A stretch of 64,000 nucleotides of DNA from Escallonia rubra (GCA_033065855.1 JAVXUO010001488.1:372001-436000), one strand, 5' to 3'; shown: positions 35,801-49,123, numbered from the stretch's first letter. Numbers and translations are program-made. The notes: generated from the letters alone by a model not told the origin.

Positions 35801-36660
35801 CAAATTTTTCACAATGACGTTGCTACCCTCCAAAGGATTAAAAAATAGAAAAATCGGTGCCGCCCTCTTGTTTCAACTGATTTTAATTATGTACGCTGTA
35901 CAGAGAATACAAAGAATAAGAGTAACAATTGTCAAAATGCTAGTCGAGAAAACTCGTACTTGTAATGTTATTTTAACATTTTTTACCAGTTTTTTAATCA
36001 CTTTTTACTGTTAAAAAACAGCCTTTAGCAACAATTATTAGTCTTTTTAGCAATGAATGAGGAAGTAAACTATAAAATGGTAGAAATAATCTCTCATAAA
36101 TAATAATAGCTATAATAATAAGGCTTGTATTTATAAAGGTGACCAAGAAAAGAGACAAATGTTAACAAAATTTTTAATTGAGGCAGGTTAGCATGCAAGA
36201 GAGAGATATATGGAATTTATTTGGTTGATTGGATTCCAAGTAACAAAATAATAGATTTCCAAGTAAAAAGGAGAAGATTAACATTCTCTCTCAACTTCAG
36301 CTTTACTATATATAATTAAATTAAAAAAATTCTCTCGTGCACTTACTAGGGCTCTACACTAACATGTAACAAAAAACATGAATGCACGCGACAGCCGATT
36401 CCAAGTCTCTTATAATAAAACCAAAACTTTTTTACAAGAGATAAACATCCCAGAGCTTACTCAGTTCAACGTAACGATCACCTACAGTACCGAAGGAAAT
36501 GAAATTTTGCAACAAAGAGAGCTAAAAGATTGGACCAGGTGTAGTAGTATCAGAACCTCAGTGACTACTTGAATGGATTTAAACGGTGCTAACGAGCCTT
36601 GCCATGCACTACTTGCTGGATCCTGACCAGAGCTAGACGATACAAAACTGGAGCTACTGG
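32830..36660. other. Gene-poor spacer
   Basis: No gene is supported. A (CTC)n/(C)n tract lies at 33309-33372. I looked at 33000-34200, where composition is slightly less AT-rich, for small genes and microRNA-like hairpins, and found no recognisable microRNA and only short open frames. Confidence 0.35.
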
Positions 36661-36672
36661 GTATTAGAATTT

Positions 36673-36709
36673 AATGGGAGATTATGAAATTTTTTCATAA
36701 TCTCCCATT
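36673..36709. repeat. Perfect 17-bp inverted repeat (hairpin)
   Basis: aatgggagattatgaaa at 36673-36689 and its exact reverse complement at 36693-36709 are separated by three bases. A second short palindrome (atgaaaaaatttcat) follows at once. It could form a strong stem-loop in DNA or RNA. No adjacent gene uses it as an obvious terminator, and it may be a recently replicated inverted duplication. Confidence 0.8.
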
Positions 36710-36724
36710 ATGAAAAAATTTCAT

Positions 36725-38293
36725 AAACTTCAGTTCTTTGAAAATGGCTCTGAAGTGATCTTTCAACTTTTAGACAAAAAGTTATTTGACTTGAACAGCA
36801 ACTTCAAAAGTTGTTCAACTAATGCTGCGATGTTAAAGGGTATATCAGTAAAGTACATTATACACCAGTAAATATGCTTGAAGAGGTTGCCTAGTAGTAC
36901 TAACTTCCATTAACTATCAAGTACAAAGTCAAATAATCAAGTGATGATATCAAAGCCTGAGGAGGCTCTTGGCTTGCCAAGAGAGCCAAAATAGAGGAGG
37001 AACAAACAAAAAATGACTAGATTTGAGGATGCATCACTCGTTCTCATGACTGTGGCTTTCAGAAAAAGCATGGGCATCTTTCAAGACCTTGCCTCTCTTC
37101 TGGTGGACATCGTTTCGATCCTGAACACGATGCTGCGCTTCTCTGGCGTGTTTCTCCGGCGTTCCAACGCGATTTCAGGCCGGTACTCGCCCATGTCATC
37201 CATGTTTTCTCGGCGTGATCGGTAACTCGATCTTACACCATTCTTGGTGCAGGTTTTTGCTTCGTGCATGATGGTTACTTGTTGTAAGCTCAATTTTTTT
37301 TTTTGTGTGGTGTTGGTTTCTGGAAAAATGGTGTGTGCTGATAAATTTCCGCTTTTGTAGCTAGCAACCTCTTTGTTTCATCTTTAGAGTGCTTGAACCA
37401 GTGGCTTTGTTTGAGATGAATTCACCATCTCTGTATCTCTCACAGAACACCCGAGTAATAGATGAAATTCAGTCCGAATTGTTCTTTTTTTGTTTTATAG
37501 TAGAACATGGAATTACCGATCGGAGAGAATTTACGCGTTATAAGATAAATGTTTTAGGCAGAATATATTGTACATACAGATTTCGAGTCTAAAAAACAGT
37601 GAGCATAAATCTTTACACAAAGAAGTCCTCCGATTCTTCTCTTTCTTTCTTACTGACGCTTGACCGCACTCTTGATAGTTTGTTGCATATCATATAGTGA
37701 ATTTAACTGAATTCGTCACGAACACTTGATGAATTTTTTGCAGAGAAGAATTTGAATAAATTTTAACTTGAATGATGTATTCCCTTACGGGAAGAATTTC
37801 TCAATGTTATTTTTAATTTGAGAGAACAAACTAACTTCTTTAATTGCTATAAGGCTGCATCTCCTTGATAATTCTTTCTTAATTTTGTAAAGAGATAAAT
37901 ACCACATTTATAATATCGTCTTGTTGGCCAGAAACTCAAGGAAGCATAATGTATTATGATTGGCCAGATTACGTCACTGCGACATACTAAAAAATAATTA
38001 CAGCCATAATAATTCACTATACAAGCTATTATTTCTAAAATCTAATAAATGAGAGGTCCTAGTCCTAGCCTAGCTACGTGGTAACCGAGAGTTGGTTGAC
38101 CTACTGATTTGTTGTTACTTATGTAATTACTTATGTCAGCAAGTAATTAATAATTGAAGGCGCAGAGAGCCACGCTACTCTTTTAGTCATATACTCATAT
38201 CCATACTTTAGCGAACACGTGTCACTTCTTATTTGTCAATAAATAATTATTCTAAAGACAAATAAAAAAATACATGACAATCTGCAATTGTAA
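36725..38293. other. Spacer with one weak small-ORF candidate
   Basis: No firm gene. At 37013-37225 (plus) a 70-codon open frame, starting MTRFEDASLVLMTVAFRKSM and ending with an Arg/Ser-rich tail, sits in sequence less AT-rich than its surroundings. I do not recognise it and give it little weight. The opposite strand is also open there, which is typical of chance. Confidence 0.3.
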
Positions 38294-38560
38294 TAAAATC
38301 TAGGGCTAATTACACTTATGTTCCTGAAATTTGGTGGTAATTACACGCGATGACACAAAGTTTCAAAATATAACACTTATGTCCGTTGACAAACGGAATA
38401 CAAAAATACTTAACGGTTCTGACAAAAAGACCAAGTTGCCCCTAAATAAAAGTTGAAACCCTGATTTGCCCCTGGGACCACATGAAACCCTAATTTTCAT
38501 TGTCTTCCCCCCCCCCACCCCTCCCCACCCTATCTGCATCCCCCTCGCCCTTCCTTGTCA

Positions 38561-38665
38561 CCCACCCACCCCGCCTGCTTCCCTTCCCCGGCGCCGCACC
38601 CCGCTTGCTCCCCTTCCCCGGCGCCGCACCCCGCCTGCCTCCCCTCCCCGGCGCCGCACCCCGCA
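38561..38665. repeat. 30-bp GC-rich minisatellite
   Basis: At least three copies of a 30-base unit (core ccccggcgccgcaccccgc; unit cores begin near 38586, 38616 and 38646) inside the Mutator-like element. Confidence 0.85.
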
Positions 38666-38910
38666 TGGCTCCTCCTTCCTCGACACCCCGTCACCGCCCA
38701 CCCCGTCTACCTCTTCTTCCTAGTCACCGTCCACCCCAAGCCACCGCGTGTAATCTCCTGCCGGCGTCGAAACCTATCGCCGGCGACGTCACTCTTCCCC
38801 TTCATCTCTTCTCTCCTCCCCCACAGCAACCCACTCCCTCATTCCATGCCAGCAGCTCCATCGCCCCACGCCGCCGGTAGCTCCATCGCACCACGCCGCC
38901 GATTTTGAAG

Positions 38911-39121
38911 CCCTAATTTGCAAATTAGGGTTTTGAAGCCCTAATTTGCAAATTAAGGGTTTGAAACCTTAATTGGCAGATTGAGACCTTTGAGAAATGA
39001 CAGATTGAAACCCTAATTTGCAAATTAGGTTTTTAAAGCCCTAATTTGTAAATTAGGGTTTTGAAACCCTAATTGGCATATTGAGAAATTAAAGATTGAA
39101 ACCCTAATTTGTAAATTAGGG
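38911..39121. repeat. Array of palindromic telo-box units
   Basis: Five copies of a 20-base palindrome, ccctaatttgcaaattaggg or a one- or two-base variant, begin at 38911, 38939, 39011, 39039 and 39102. They are separated by ttttgaa-type spacers. Each half contains the telo-box core (AACCCTAA), so the array presents the motif on both strands. Confidence 0.85.
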
Positions 39122-39395
39122 TTTTGAAACCCTAATGTTTAAATTAAGGCTTAAAATCTTAATTTAAAATATTTAAAATATTCTGTATATAAAGGGGTAG
39201 TATCGTCATTTTCAAAATACGTATTGCTGACATCATTAAAAAAGTATAATTTTTGGACGGAACCCTGACGGATGGACACGGGTGATACATTTGAAACACT
39301 TTTGGTCACGGAATGTTACATTTTGAAACTTTGTGTCCTTGACTGTAATTATTCCCAAACCTCAGGGACATAGGTGTAATTAGCCCTAAAATCTA

Positions 39396-40406
39396 CCATT
39401 CTACACGTATCTTGCACCCAAGAAAGGTTGAGAAACTATCTATGAGGTGAGCGAACTGTAAGAGCCATACACATGCTTACCTATTTTTCAATGAAAAAAA
39501 GAGAGACAAAATTTCAACGTTGTAAGGTTGGTAATAGTACATACACCTTGCCTAACTTGTGGCTTTGCATATGTATGCTGGTGCCCGCACACTCACATTG
39601 TGACATGCCTTCACCAAAAGGAAACCGTGCGTCTACTAAGATCCCTTGGTGTTATGTCTGGTAGTAGTAAGATCTAATAATTGAGCAAGAACAATCTGTT
39701 TGAGATCCTAAAACAGTGCTTCCCATGTTAGGCGAAGATCTGAATTAGCTGACACCCACAAGTTTCTGGTACTGATCTATGAAAATTGCACCATCACATT
39801 TTCTTCTGAACAAAGGGTATTACCATACTGGAATTGCACAATTGGTCAATCAAATTTTCTCATCAAAGATAGCATCAGTAAGAACTCATTAGCTTTTCCA
39901 ACAGAGAACCACATAGGCTTCTATTGGTCCAAAATGGAAGTCCAGGGTTTTCTTTATATCCAAATTCCCATTTCATCGTAGAAGATTTCGTGTATTCCTC
40001 TTTGTTGAATCACTACTTGACTATTGTACGAGGGAGTTGATGACATCTGGTACAAATATTCAAGGACTTACTAAACAAACCATTGATTACTGCAGAGATT
40101 ATCATAGCAAGAATATCGAATCCGAGTACAGTACCACGACATATACGAGAAACAACCATGAGAGGGGAGTGAGAGACAACGAGCTGTTGACTCATCACCG
40201 AGTTATAAGCTTACTGCAACACACTTGGACCATAGCCTTACTTACATTGCGAATTCCATTCGGTCAATACATTACGGTAGAGCTGTAGACACTATTAATT
40301 GAGAAAGAATAGAACATACACATTATCCAGGTTAACATAGAGCAGCAGACAGGTGCTTCATGTCCCTTGATGACAAGACCTTCACCCCAGCAACTCGATA
40401 GCATAC
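39396..40406. other. Spacer downstream of the aminotransferase gene
   Basis: Contains the presumed 3' UTR and terminator region of the minus-strand aminotransferase gene near 40300-40406. No other gene is supported. Confidence 0.4.
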
Positions 40407-43400
40407 TTACATTTTTGACATTGAGTAGTCCATGACATCCACAAGAAAGTCTGAAACAAAGAAGTCAAGAAGGCATCTACATTAGCTAGTGAAGTAAATA
40501 GAAAAGGGATCCATTAGCCAAATGTGATTTCAACAGTTCTAATGGCAGTTTACCACCATAAACAACATTATAGAATTAAGAACCTACCCGCGTCATCCTT
40601 GGTAAAGCAGAGTGGAGGTGTAATTCTGAACACATTGCCAAAGAACCCACCTTTTCCAATCAAGACTCCCATATCTATTACAGCAACTTAGGTTAATTTG
40701 CAACTAGAAAGAAGGTCAAACCAATAGAGTGGAGAAGATAGAAAACGTACCTTTCATCTGGTCCATCACATGCAGAATTTCGGTCTTTGCAGGAGTTTTT
40801 AGATGGCGATCAGTGACAAGTTCAACTCCAAGCATCATTCCACTTCCTCTCACATCTCCAATAACTGCAATTACCCACGAATAAACATCAGCAATGACCC
40901 ACAAGCAAGGGGAAATAAGGGGTGGGGAGTGTAAGTTCCTAAAACCATATGCTCTTAAGTACATCAGATATCCTTTTGGGCTTTCATCAGAATGGCGATG
41001 CAAGGACCCCAACTATTGCAATCCGAAACATTTGAAACAAGAATCATAAGAAAAGGTGAAGTTAGTAACTATACTTTCATGCTTGTCCTTGAGGGCACAA
41101 AGACGGTCTTTTAGATATGATCCCACAACATGTGCATTCTCTTGAAGTTTTTCTCTTTCAATTACTTTGAGAACTGCAAGTCCTGCAGCAGTACAGACTG
41201 GGTTTCCTCCAAATGTGTTGAAGTAACTGCGACGAGTCAGGACCTCTGCGATCTTAGGAGTGGTTACCACGGCACCAAGTGGAATCCCATTTCCGATGCC
41301 CTGCAAATACAAGTCAGACAGAAATATCATTAGTTGACCCAAAATTTGGTGCCTGCAAAACTGCATCGCAGTGAATTAGTTAGTTTGGTGGAAGATATAG
41401 TTAGAACCTTACTGTTTTGCTAAGGCAAAATCAGTTCATAAGCTGAGAGTGAATTCTGACAAATGGGGACGAAATGTTATGGTAACTCCACATGCAAAGG
41501 CTCTTATTTCTATTAAGGTGTAAATTTTTTTAGGGCAGGTTAAATTCAAGTCGCGTGGGTGAGGACACCAATAGCAACTAAATATGAGATATAGCTGAAA
41601 CAAAAAGAGAAGATTAACCTTTGCCATTGTTACAATGTCAGGCACAACGCCATGGGACTCAAATCCCCAGAAATGACTTCCTGTCCGACCAAATCCAGCC
41701 TGAACCTCATCAGAAATACAAAGGCCCCCTGCTTTCTTAACACTGCTATATGCAGCAGGCAGGTAACCCGGAGCCAATTCCACAATTCCACCCACTCCCT
41801 GCCATATAAGAAAAGAGATTGTATTGTATTAAGTATAAAGCTGTTATCTGAACTAAGATTGTTGAGACAACAAGTTAATTGCACAAGGAAAAGATTACCT
41901 GGATAGCTTCAGAAATAAAGCCAGCAACGTGACCAGAAGTTCCAAACTGAATGAGATCTTCAATATCTTTAGCATACTGTTCTCCATCTGAACCAAAGAT
42001 TCCCCTGTATGGGTCTGGGTTCACGGCATGATGAACTCCACTCTGTTGGCCAAACCGGTAAGAAACGAAAACTAGGAACGATGCTACTTATCAAACTGCA
42101 CACTTGTAAATGTCGGTATATACTACAACTTCGCTCTAGCAAAATTATAACAGATTGCACTCCTTAATCTCAGGGTACGTGGAGTAGATAGTAAACATCT
42201 GAAATTCACCATAGAATCTATTTTTGCTCTTGAAACTTTGGCCGATTTGTTCATTAACACTACTAACAACCGACCCTCAAGGCGGTCTGTTGATGTCAAT
42301 ATGTCATTACCCTTCATCAATTTTCTTATTTGCCCACAAACCAAAATCACTTTGCTACCTTTGTACACCACAAATGTATGCAGTCTCTTAAGCTCTTTCA
42401 TTATTTGCTTTGCCGTCCTCTTTTCCCAATCTATTATTCCTCTTTCGTCCCCTTAGATGACCTAAGATTTCTCAACGCATCATACCAAGTAGTACAAACA
42501 TTTCCAGTTTCAGATTGTTTGGCGGCTGCACAGAATTTTCCATGTACCACAACTACGCCATAAAGAAGTCAGTTTAAGTGGCCCAATTGTATTCTAACTC
42601 CTGACTAAACTCCAGATTCAGGTATATGTCACACTCATTTGAAACTCGCACTGAACATGTCACATTCATGTCACTCTCTCATTTCAATATAGATGTGTGA
42701 TTTCTTTAAAACAGCAACTGGGTGGGTCCGAATGTTAACCTAAACTTGTCTTAGGCCTAAAGCAGGAATTTTTAAAGGGATCAATAGAAACACAATAATT
42801 ACTCCCTTTCAAGGGTAAAATAAAATGAAATAATATTTTTCCCGGAAACCCACTTCGACGAAATTGAAATCCCACATGTTTATGCCTGAGAAGAAGCATA
42901 ACAAACAATGCTTTAACGCAGTCCCATCTGAGGTCGAGCCTAGACATCAATGTCATATGCACAAACATTTTCATGAAACAAAAGCAATTCATTTGTTGCA
43001 TCGTTGATTCAATCCACATCAGGGTCTTATGCATGCTTGAATTTTCTTTGCAAAGCAGCCATTATTAACAGCTTGACACTGATTCACAACTTGAGCAGCA
43101 AAGTGAGAAAAAAAGGCTACAAAGCTCGTCTGACATATTGCCAATGAAAGAACACATTTTTTTTATGTTCTCAAACAAGGTTGCTACATACCTAGTAAGA
43201 CAACTATTTCCCATACAATTTTGGGAAAATAAATTGGCAGGATATGGACTTTAAAATAACATGAGAAGGTCACTTGTGTCGTGTGTGCGCGCATGTCTGA
43301 AAATACTTGAGAAATGCACATGTACCTGTACAACATTAAATTTCCAGTTACTCTGTGCAGTTGCTCCCATGGTGCCTGCTGCATTACCATGGTATGCGTT

Positions 43401-43764
43401 TCTCAAGGATATAATGTCGTGGCAGCCCGTATATAGCCGTGCCATCATCATCGCCAACTCGTTTGCTTCAGTCCCCGAATTCGTAAAAAACACTACCTAC
43501 ATAAGCATTTATAACATTTGAGTCTATATTAACTCTCGACTAATAGAATCGGGACCTCTGCGTCGATAAAAGTTACAAGATACCTTGAGATCACCGGGCA
43601 ACTTGGAGGCCAGTGCATCAGCAAAGTCAGTAATGGCGTGGTGAAGATACAAAATGGTGGAGTGCTGTAGCTGGTTCGTTTGGTCGACAATTGCCTTGAC
43701 CACGTCGGGATGACAGTGCCCGCAACACACAGTAGCAATCCCACCAAATGCGTCAAGGTATCTG

Positions 43765-43796
<32 letters not shown>

Positions 43797-44767
43797 GCCA
43801 TGTACCACGTTCAGCTGTTGAAAGAAACAACAACACTTCCCATTTTTAGGCCATCAACTGATCAAGATCACTCAAAAAGACAATAAAAACAAAAACAAAA
43901 AGCTGGGTTCTGACAACTTTAGTTACATATATATAGTTCTGATAAAACAAATGTCTTAATCCCTCACATCTTATTGGAAATACGCAAACCGAGGAAGAAA
44001 AATACTGAGACGGGTGGGACGCGGACCCACATGCTACCTAGGGAGGCCACCCCTAAGCACAAATTCAAAAAAGTTTGTGCTGAATTATTTGGCAGCCATC
44101 CCCCATGTTTCTTACACCCATTACATTATGGTATAAGCATGTCATCTAAAGAATCCTTTAACAGATTCATACAGTAATTATGACATCCCACAATAAATGC
44201 AGGCCAAATTGAAAAAGTTGATCATGACATTTTTGGAACAACAACAGCTGTGCAAGAAGAGAGTTCTAACTCCACCACCTACTTCCCGTTTTAATCATTT
44301 TTACCCTATTTGTTGCGTAAACATATTAAACGAGTAAAAGAGGAGCACCAAACATCAATTCCAAAAAATGCAAGTTAAAGCAAAATAATAAAGAACAATT
44401 TCAGCCTATCAAACGGCAAAAAGCATTAAAAATTTGTTTAAAGTCTCCCCCATTTTGCACATTCGCTTGACGTTTGAAGGTGCATCAATAACAAAAATAT
44501 ACAACCTTTTAAGCGACTAAAAGAATCGAATGGACTCACGGGTTTCTTGTAAAACGTGAACATGGAAGGGCTGAGAAACTCCTTGCGCTTCCGCAGGATC
44601 TCCTCGGCGGTAGGCCCCTTGTAAGCTGGAGGAGAGTAGTCGAAGGAGGGAATTTTGGGGACGTAAACCTCATTCTCCTCCGTATTTTGCGCTAACTGAG
44701 ACAAACACCGGCGCCAACGTTGGACTCCCGTCCCGCAGATACCCCTCCTCGTCGCAAACCTCTGCAT
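40407..44767 (-). CDS. AGT3: Alanine-glyoxylate aminotransferase 2 homologue (class-III PLP aminotransferase)
   Basis: A PLP-dependent transaminase, probably mitochondrial, moving amino groups between alanine (or a related donor) and glyoxylate. Nine exons on the minus strand: 44767-44540, 43814-43584, 43496-43326, 42042-41899, 41798-41619, 41300-41075, 40864-40751, 40674-40588, 40450-40407. Phases join to give 474 residues, near the length of plant AGT3. The N-terminus ([20 protein letters not shown]) is Arg-rich without acids, like a mitochondrial presequence. Family motifs: [53 protein letters not shown] (PLP phosphate region), [13 protein letters not shown] (Asp contacting the PLP ring) and [17 protein letters not shown] with the Schiff-base Lys, split by the exon 5/6 junction. 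The C-terminus is [10 protein letters not shown]. The paralogues AGT2 and PYD4 are the main alternatives. Confidence 0.93.
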
Positions 44768-44932
44768 CTCCTCTCTTTCGTTCGTGGGTGTGTGTTCTTT
44801 CTGTGTTTTCCAAAAATGCAGGAATCTCTTTGACAGAGAGCAAATAAGGAAAAACGGAAAGGGAACGAAGGGGGTGACCGGCGACCGGAAAGTTTACCAA
44901 AAGGCCGATCGGTAAATGGGAAGCACACCAAA

Positions 44933-44942
44933 CTATATATAG
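44933..44942 (-). promoter_or_regulatory. TATA box of the aminotransferase gene
   Basis: ctatatatag on the minus strand, about 165 bases upstream of the ATG at 44767, predicts a transcription start near 44905 and a 5' UTR of roughly 140 bases. Position and sequence are typical; no other TATA-like motif is closer. Confidence 0.55.
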
Positions 44943-45215
44943 AGGGAGGGAGACACGAAAGGGGAGGGCGTTGGGTTGGGTGGGTGGGTGGGGTGGGGGG
45001 GGGGGTGGAATGACGTGTCACCTTTTTTTTTTTAATGCTTCTGCAACATTTTCTCAAATGCAGCCAACCAAAAACTGTAAATATTTTATTTTGTTTTGGT
45101 ATATATAGTAACAAGTCACGGTGCACACGTGATACGTGTGCGACTCGTACATTGTATTACTCGAACAACGCGATGACACAATATCAATTTACCACTCTTT
45201 CGACCATATTATTAA

Positions 45216-46504
45216 GGGATAATATAATTTTACTTCCCTGAACTATCTCCGTTTTGTTATTTTGGTTCCTGAACTTTAAAATTCGTTAAATCAGTCCCTG
45301 TACTTTGTGCCGTCATCAATTTAGTCCCTCCGTTAGCATTTCTGTTAAAACTCGGGGGTATTTTAGTCAAATAATGAAAAAATATGGGATAATACCATTT
45401 TAGTCCCCTGAACTATCCCCACTTTTTTATTTTGGTCCCTGTACTTTAAAATTCGTTAAATCAGTCCATGTACTTTGCATCGTCATTAATTTAGTCCCTT
45501 CGTTAGTATTTCTGTTAAAACTCGGGGGTATTTTAGTCAAATAATGAAAAATATTTCATATTTCTTCCCTTTCTGCCTTCCCCCAACCCACACCACCCCC
45601 CCCCCACCCGCGGCCGCCTTTCCACCATTGCTACCACCACCATAAATCAACCATCACCACCAGCAATTCGATCACCACCATTCTTAGCCACAAGAAGACC
45701 TGTTCATCATACCTGCCATTAACCCCCCCACTCTCCCCCATTCTTCTTCCCCACATCTGCTGCGACCACCGTAAATCAACCATCACCGCTTCCGCCTTTT
45801 CTCTAGCAATTGGTGGAATGCATAAGCCCTCCATAGAGATGGGTGACCTTCCTGGGTTTCCTTTGCAGATTCTTGTCATTTTTCGTTGCAGATTTGAGAA
45901 TGGAAGGAATTGGGTGGGCTTCCTAGTTTCATTTGCTGTAATTGGGGTGTTGGTGTTGGGAGGGAGGAGGAAGGGTATGTTAAATCAGGTAAGGGATGTT
46001 CCATGTGGTGAGTCATATGTAATTGTAGTGGAAGATGATTGATGGGTTTAGTTTTAAAGGGATGAAATTTGGAGTTCATGATTTTGGTGGTGGCTGCTAG
46101 GATGGAGAAGAGAGGGAGGAAAGGAAGACGGGGAAGGGAGAAGAGAGAGAAAGGTAAGGGGGAGAGAAAGCTAGGGCTTGACTGAAATATCCCTAAATTT
46201 ATAACAGAAATGCTAACGGAAGGACTAAATTAATGACGATGCAAAGTACAGGGACTGATTTAACGAATTTTAAAGCATAGGGACAAAAATAAAAAAAGCG
46301 GGGATAGTTCAGGGGACTAAAATGGTATTATCCCATATTTTTTCATTATTTGACTAAAATACCCCCGAGTTTTAACAGAAATGCTAACGGAGGGACTAAA
46401 TTGATGACGGCACAAAGTACATGGACTGATTTAACGAATTTTAAAGTTCAGGGATCAAAATAACAAAACGTGGATAGTTCATGGGAGTAAAATGGTATTA
46501 TCCC
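45216..46504. mobile_element. Mutator-like element with dimeric 170-bp terminal inverted repeats
   Basis: The left end has two tandem copies of a 170-base unit (starting gggataata at 45216 and gggataatacc at 45386). The right end has their inverted counterparts (ending ...tattatccc at 46334 and 46504). Each unit contains recurring 'agtccctgaact', 'cgttaaatcagtcc' and 'gttaaaactcgggggtattttag' blocks. The flanks tattattaa and tatttattaa look like a 9-base target duplication with one later insertion. No transposase is present. The core (45560-46180) contains low-complexity CCA/GGA sequence and a short open frame (45818-46042). Confidence 0.75.
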
Positions 46505-49123
46505 TATTTATTAAATGGTAAAGTTTGTGTCACGCGCGCACGCTCATCCTACTGTGCACACACGCGTTTCGTACGCTGTACGCAACTCATTATTGTGTAA
46601 GTCATCGTCCTCTTCCTAAATCTCTTCAACTTCTTACAAAATAACTTCATAACTTTAACGCATTTTTTTTCTCACGGACAAATGTATATAGAATTTTCCT
46701 TAACTCCCCTGTACGGAGACAAAAACTTATCAATTATAATATAATATATTCATGACATTTTAGTGACACAATGACACCAATAATAAGATTAAGCAATTTC
46801 TTTATTTGATATGAATAAAAAATACAAGGAAATTAAGTTAAGATGGAATACCGCTTTGATGTCAATCATAACTAAATCTAAAATTTACAGTTCTTTGATT
46901 TAGGGTGTGATTATTATGTTAAAGTTTTGACAAATTTAGGCGGTGTTTGATTATTGTGATTATGCGGGAGGTCCTTTTACAACTTTGCGGATTTTAATTA
47001 TTGACTTATAATAATTAGAAACTGAAAAACTTTATTTATTTCCTTTTTGGCTTTCATGAAGTGACATGATTGCAATCTTAAGCCTGCTGTGGTTTAACAA
47101 AAGCGGCACTGAGTTTGCTTTTGGAAAGTGATTTAAGTTGTTTACTTCTACTCATCAAACACATTTAGACTATGTTCGGTAACGTTTGTTTTTGTAGATT
47201 TTTCTTCAGTTTTGTAAACTGAAAAAAATAAACGCGTTTGACAAACATTTTTTTTTTCCCTTCAGTTTTGAAAATCAGTTTTTAAAACAAAACTGTTTTT
47301 GAAAACTCAAAAAATGAGCTTTTGATTTTCACTTTTGGTTTTTATTTTGAGACCACCACTACCATCACCCTCCCACCGTCGGCGACCGGCAGTGACCAGC
47401 CACAGCCGGCGACCGCCACGCCCCACCACCGCCACCACAAACCACCACAAAAAAAAAACTCAAAAAAAAAAAAAAACATCCATTTGTTTTTGTAAAAAAA
47501 AAAAAATTTAACTGGTTTTAATTTTTTTTGAAACAGAAAATCAAAACTGGAAGTGTTACCAAACGCTACCTTAGTTTAGTTTACATTTATGTTTGATTAT
47601 TTCATAATCATTATTAAACATTTTTTTAGAGGTCGTTTGAGATTAATTTTTAAAAGTAGATTTTATTTGAATCTTAAAATCAGTTTTTAGCCTAGTTTAA
47701 GGATAATAGATTAAGAGGCCATTTAGGATTCTTAAAAGTACATTGTGAAGTTCTAAGAATGTTTAAAGGAAGAACAACTTTAAAAAGTTCAAAAGAAAGA
47801 AAAATTTTGGTTTTCAGATTCATATTCTAATTAACTCTAATCTATTTTAAGTATAATAGATTAAAAGTTGTTGAAGGTATTTGAAAAAAAAATTAATGAA
47901 AGTAGGTTTAGTACGACAAAACTACGATATAATGTATTCAAATTTAAAGGTGATATTTAATACCTGTTGGATTGTGAGAATATTTTAGTAATTGTCTTGA
48001 TACCTAATTCTCCAAAACTGATTAAATCAGAATCCAAGAAAATGAGGATTCTGAATTTAATTAGTTTTGAGCACATTGAAGCAAATTTAGTCCGTTTATC
48101 TTTTTTTATCAGACGCTTCAAAACTGATTTAATCTAAATATAATCAAGTTTAACTATCAGAGTCGGTCCCAAATACCTTCTTACTCTCTTGTATTCCGAG
48201 TACTGTGATTTACAGAATTGATGGAAACCCTACCAGAAAAAGTAAGTTGGTAAAAGTTAACAATCCGTGCTTTCAAATAATTTTAGCATAGTTGGCATGT
48301 CATGATTCAATGCCCTCATTGTGTTGAACATAAACATTTCTTTGTCTGGGACGTAATTGATTTAATTTGGCTGCCTATTGAAAAAATATTTCCTAATTGT
48401 TTTTACCACAGCGATAATATAATTTTGGAATGTTTCAGTTCATAGAAAGTGCCATTTTAAACAAAAACTTTGATCAAAATTTAGTCCATTTTAGGAGAAA
48501 AAAGGTAACCTTAATAAAATTGACCATAATTATCTACTTGATACAACCTCAAGGTAGAGAGACATGCATACATTTGATAGTTTATCAGATCCAATTACTT
48601 GCAATACTGCATGGCCAAGACCTAATGCCCAATAGAGTATGAAGTTGTTGAAAATCTCAAATTCCCCATTTAGGGTCCTTCTCAACCATGTCACAATTTA
48701 AAGTTTTCAGGATCTACAATATTGTCTTCGGTGCTACTAGTGTCGCTTGAGAGACATATCAAAAAACCATCCTTGAACGGCTCCACGGAGGACGTGATTG
48801 GCATACCTAGTTATTACTTCTTTGTTGGAGCACGTATAGGGATCCGACAAGTCTGAAACAACTTCAAGATAGATTAATACTTTGCCACATAAGCAGATTA
48901 GGTCGCTTCAGTTGCGAAAAATCATGCCCGAAAGAGTTAAACGACAACCGAATCTGATCTACAAACAAGTCTAAATAGAACTAGTACGAAAGATGAGGCA
49001 CATGAAAGCTTGAGACCCCAGTTATGGTTTTCGAAATGTATCTGGCCAATTTTTAGAACAACCTCCAATGTGGGGTTTACAAGATGCTAAATGAATCCTA
49101 ATACACAACCACATAACCTCTTT
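46505..49123. other. Spacer with old repeat debris
   Basis: No gene supported. At about 47165-47580 lies a member of the aaaact-rich dispersed family, with inverted-repeat-like ends (cggtaacgtttg and caaacgctacct) around a GC-rich centre (ccaccgtcggcgaccgg). It looks like a MITE-type element. Confidence 0.45.

Larger units (their letters stand above)
38303..39386. mobile_element. Non-autonomous Mutator-like element with exact 9-bp target duplication
   Basis: The ends are inverted repeats (gggctaattacac... on the left, reverse complement ...gtgtaattagccc on the right), similar over about 70-90 bases. The flanks are an exact 9-base direct repeat, taaaatcta (38294-38302 and 39387-39395), the length expected for Mutator-like elements. 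No transposase is encoded. The inside holds a GC-rich, Pro-coding low-complexity block (38510-38900) and an AT-rich array of short palindromes (38911-39121). Open frames inside are by-products of the repeats. Confidence 0.85.

Noticed and set aside
37013-37225. 70-codon small protein candidate
   Set aside because: Both strands are open, there is no recognised family, and no promoter support; kept only as a note in the spacer entry.
38466-38908. Pro-rich open frames of up to 126 codons
   Set aside because: Arise from the GC-rich minisatellite within a Mutator-like element; three frames are open at once.
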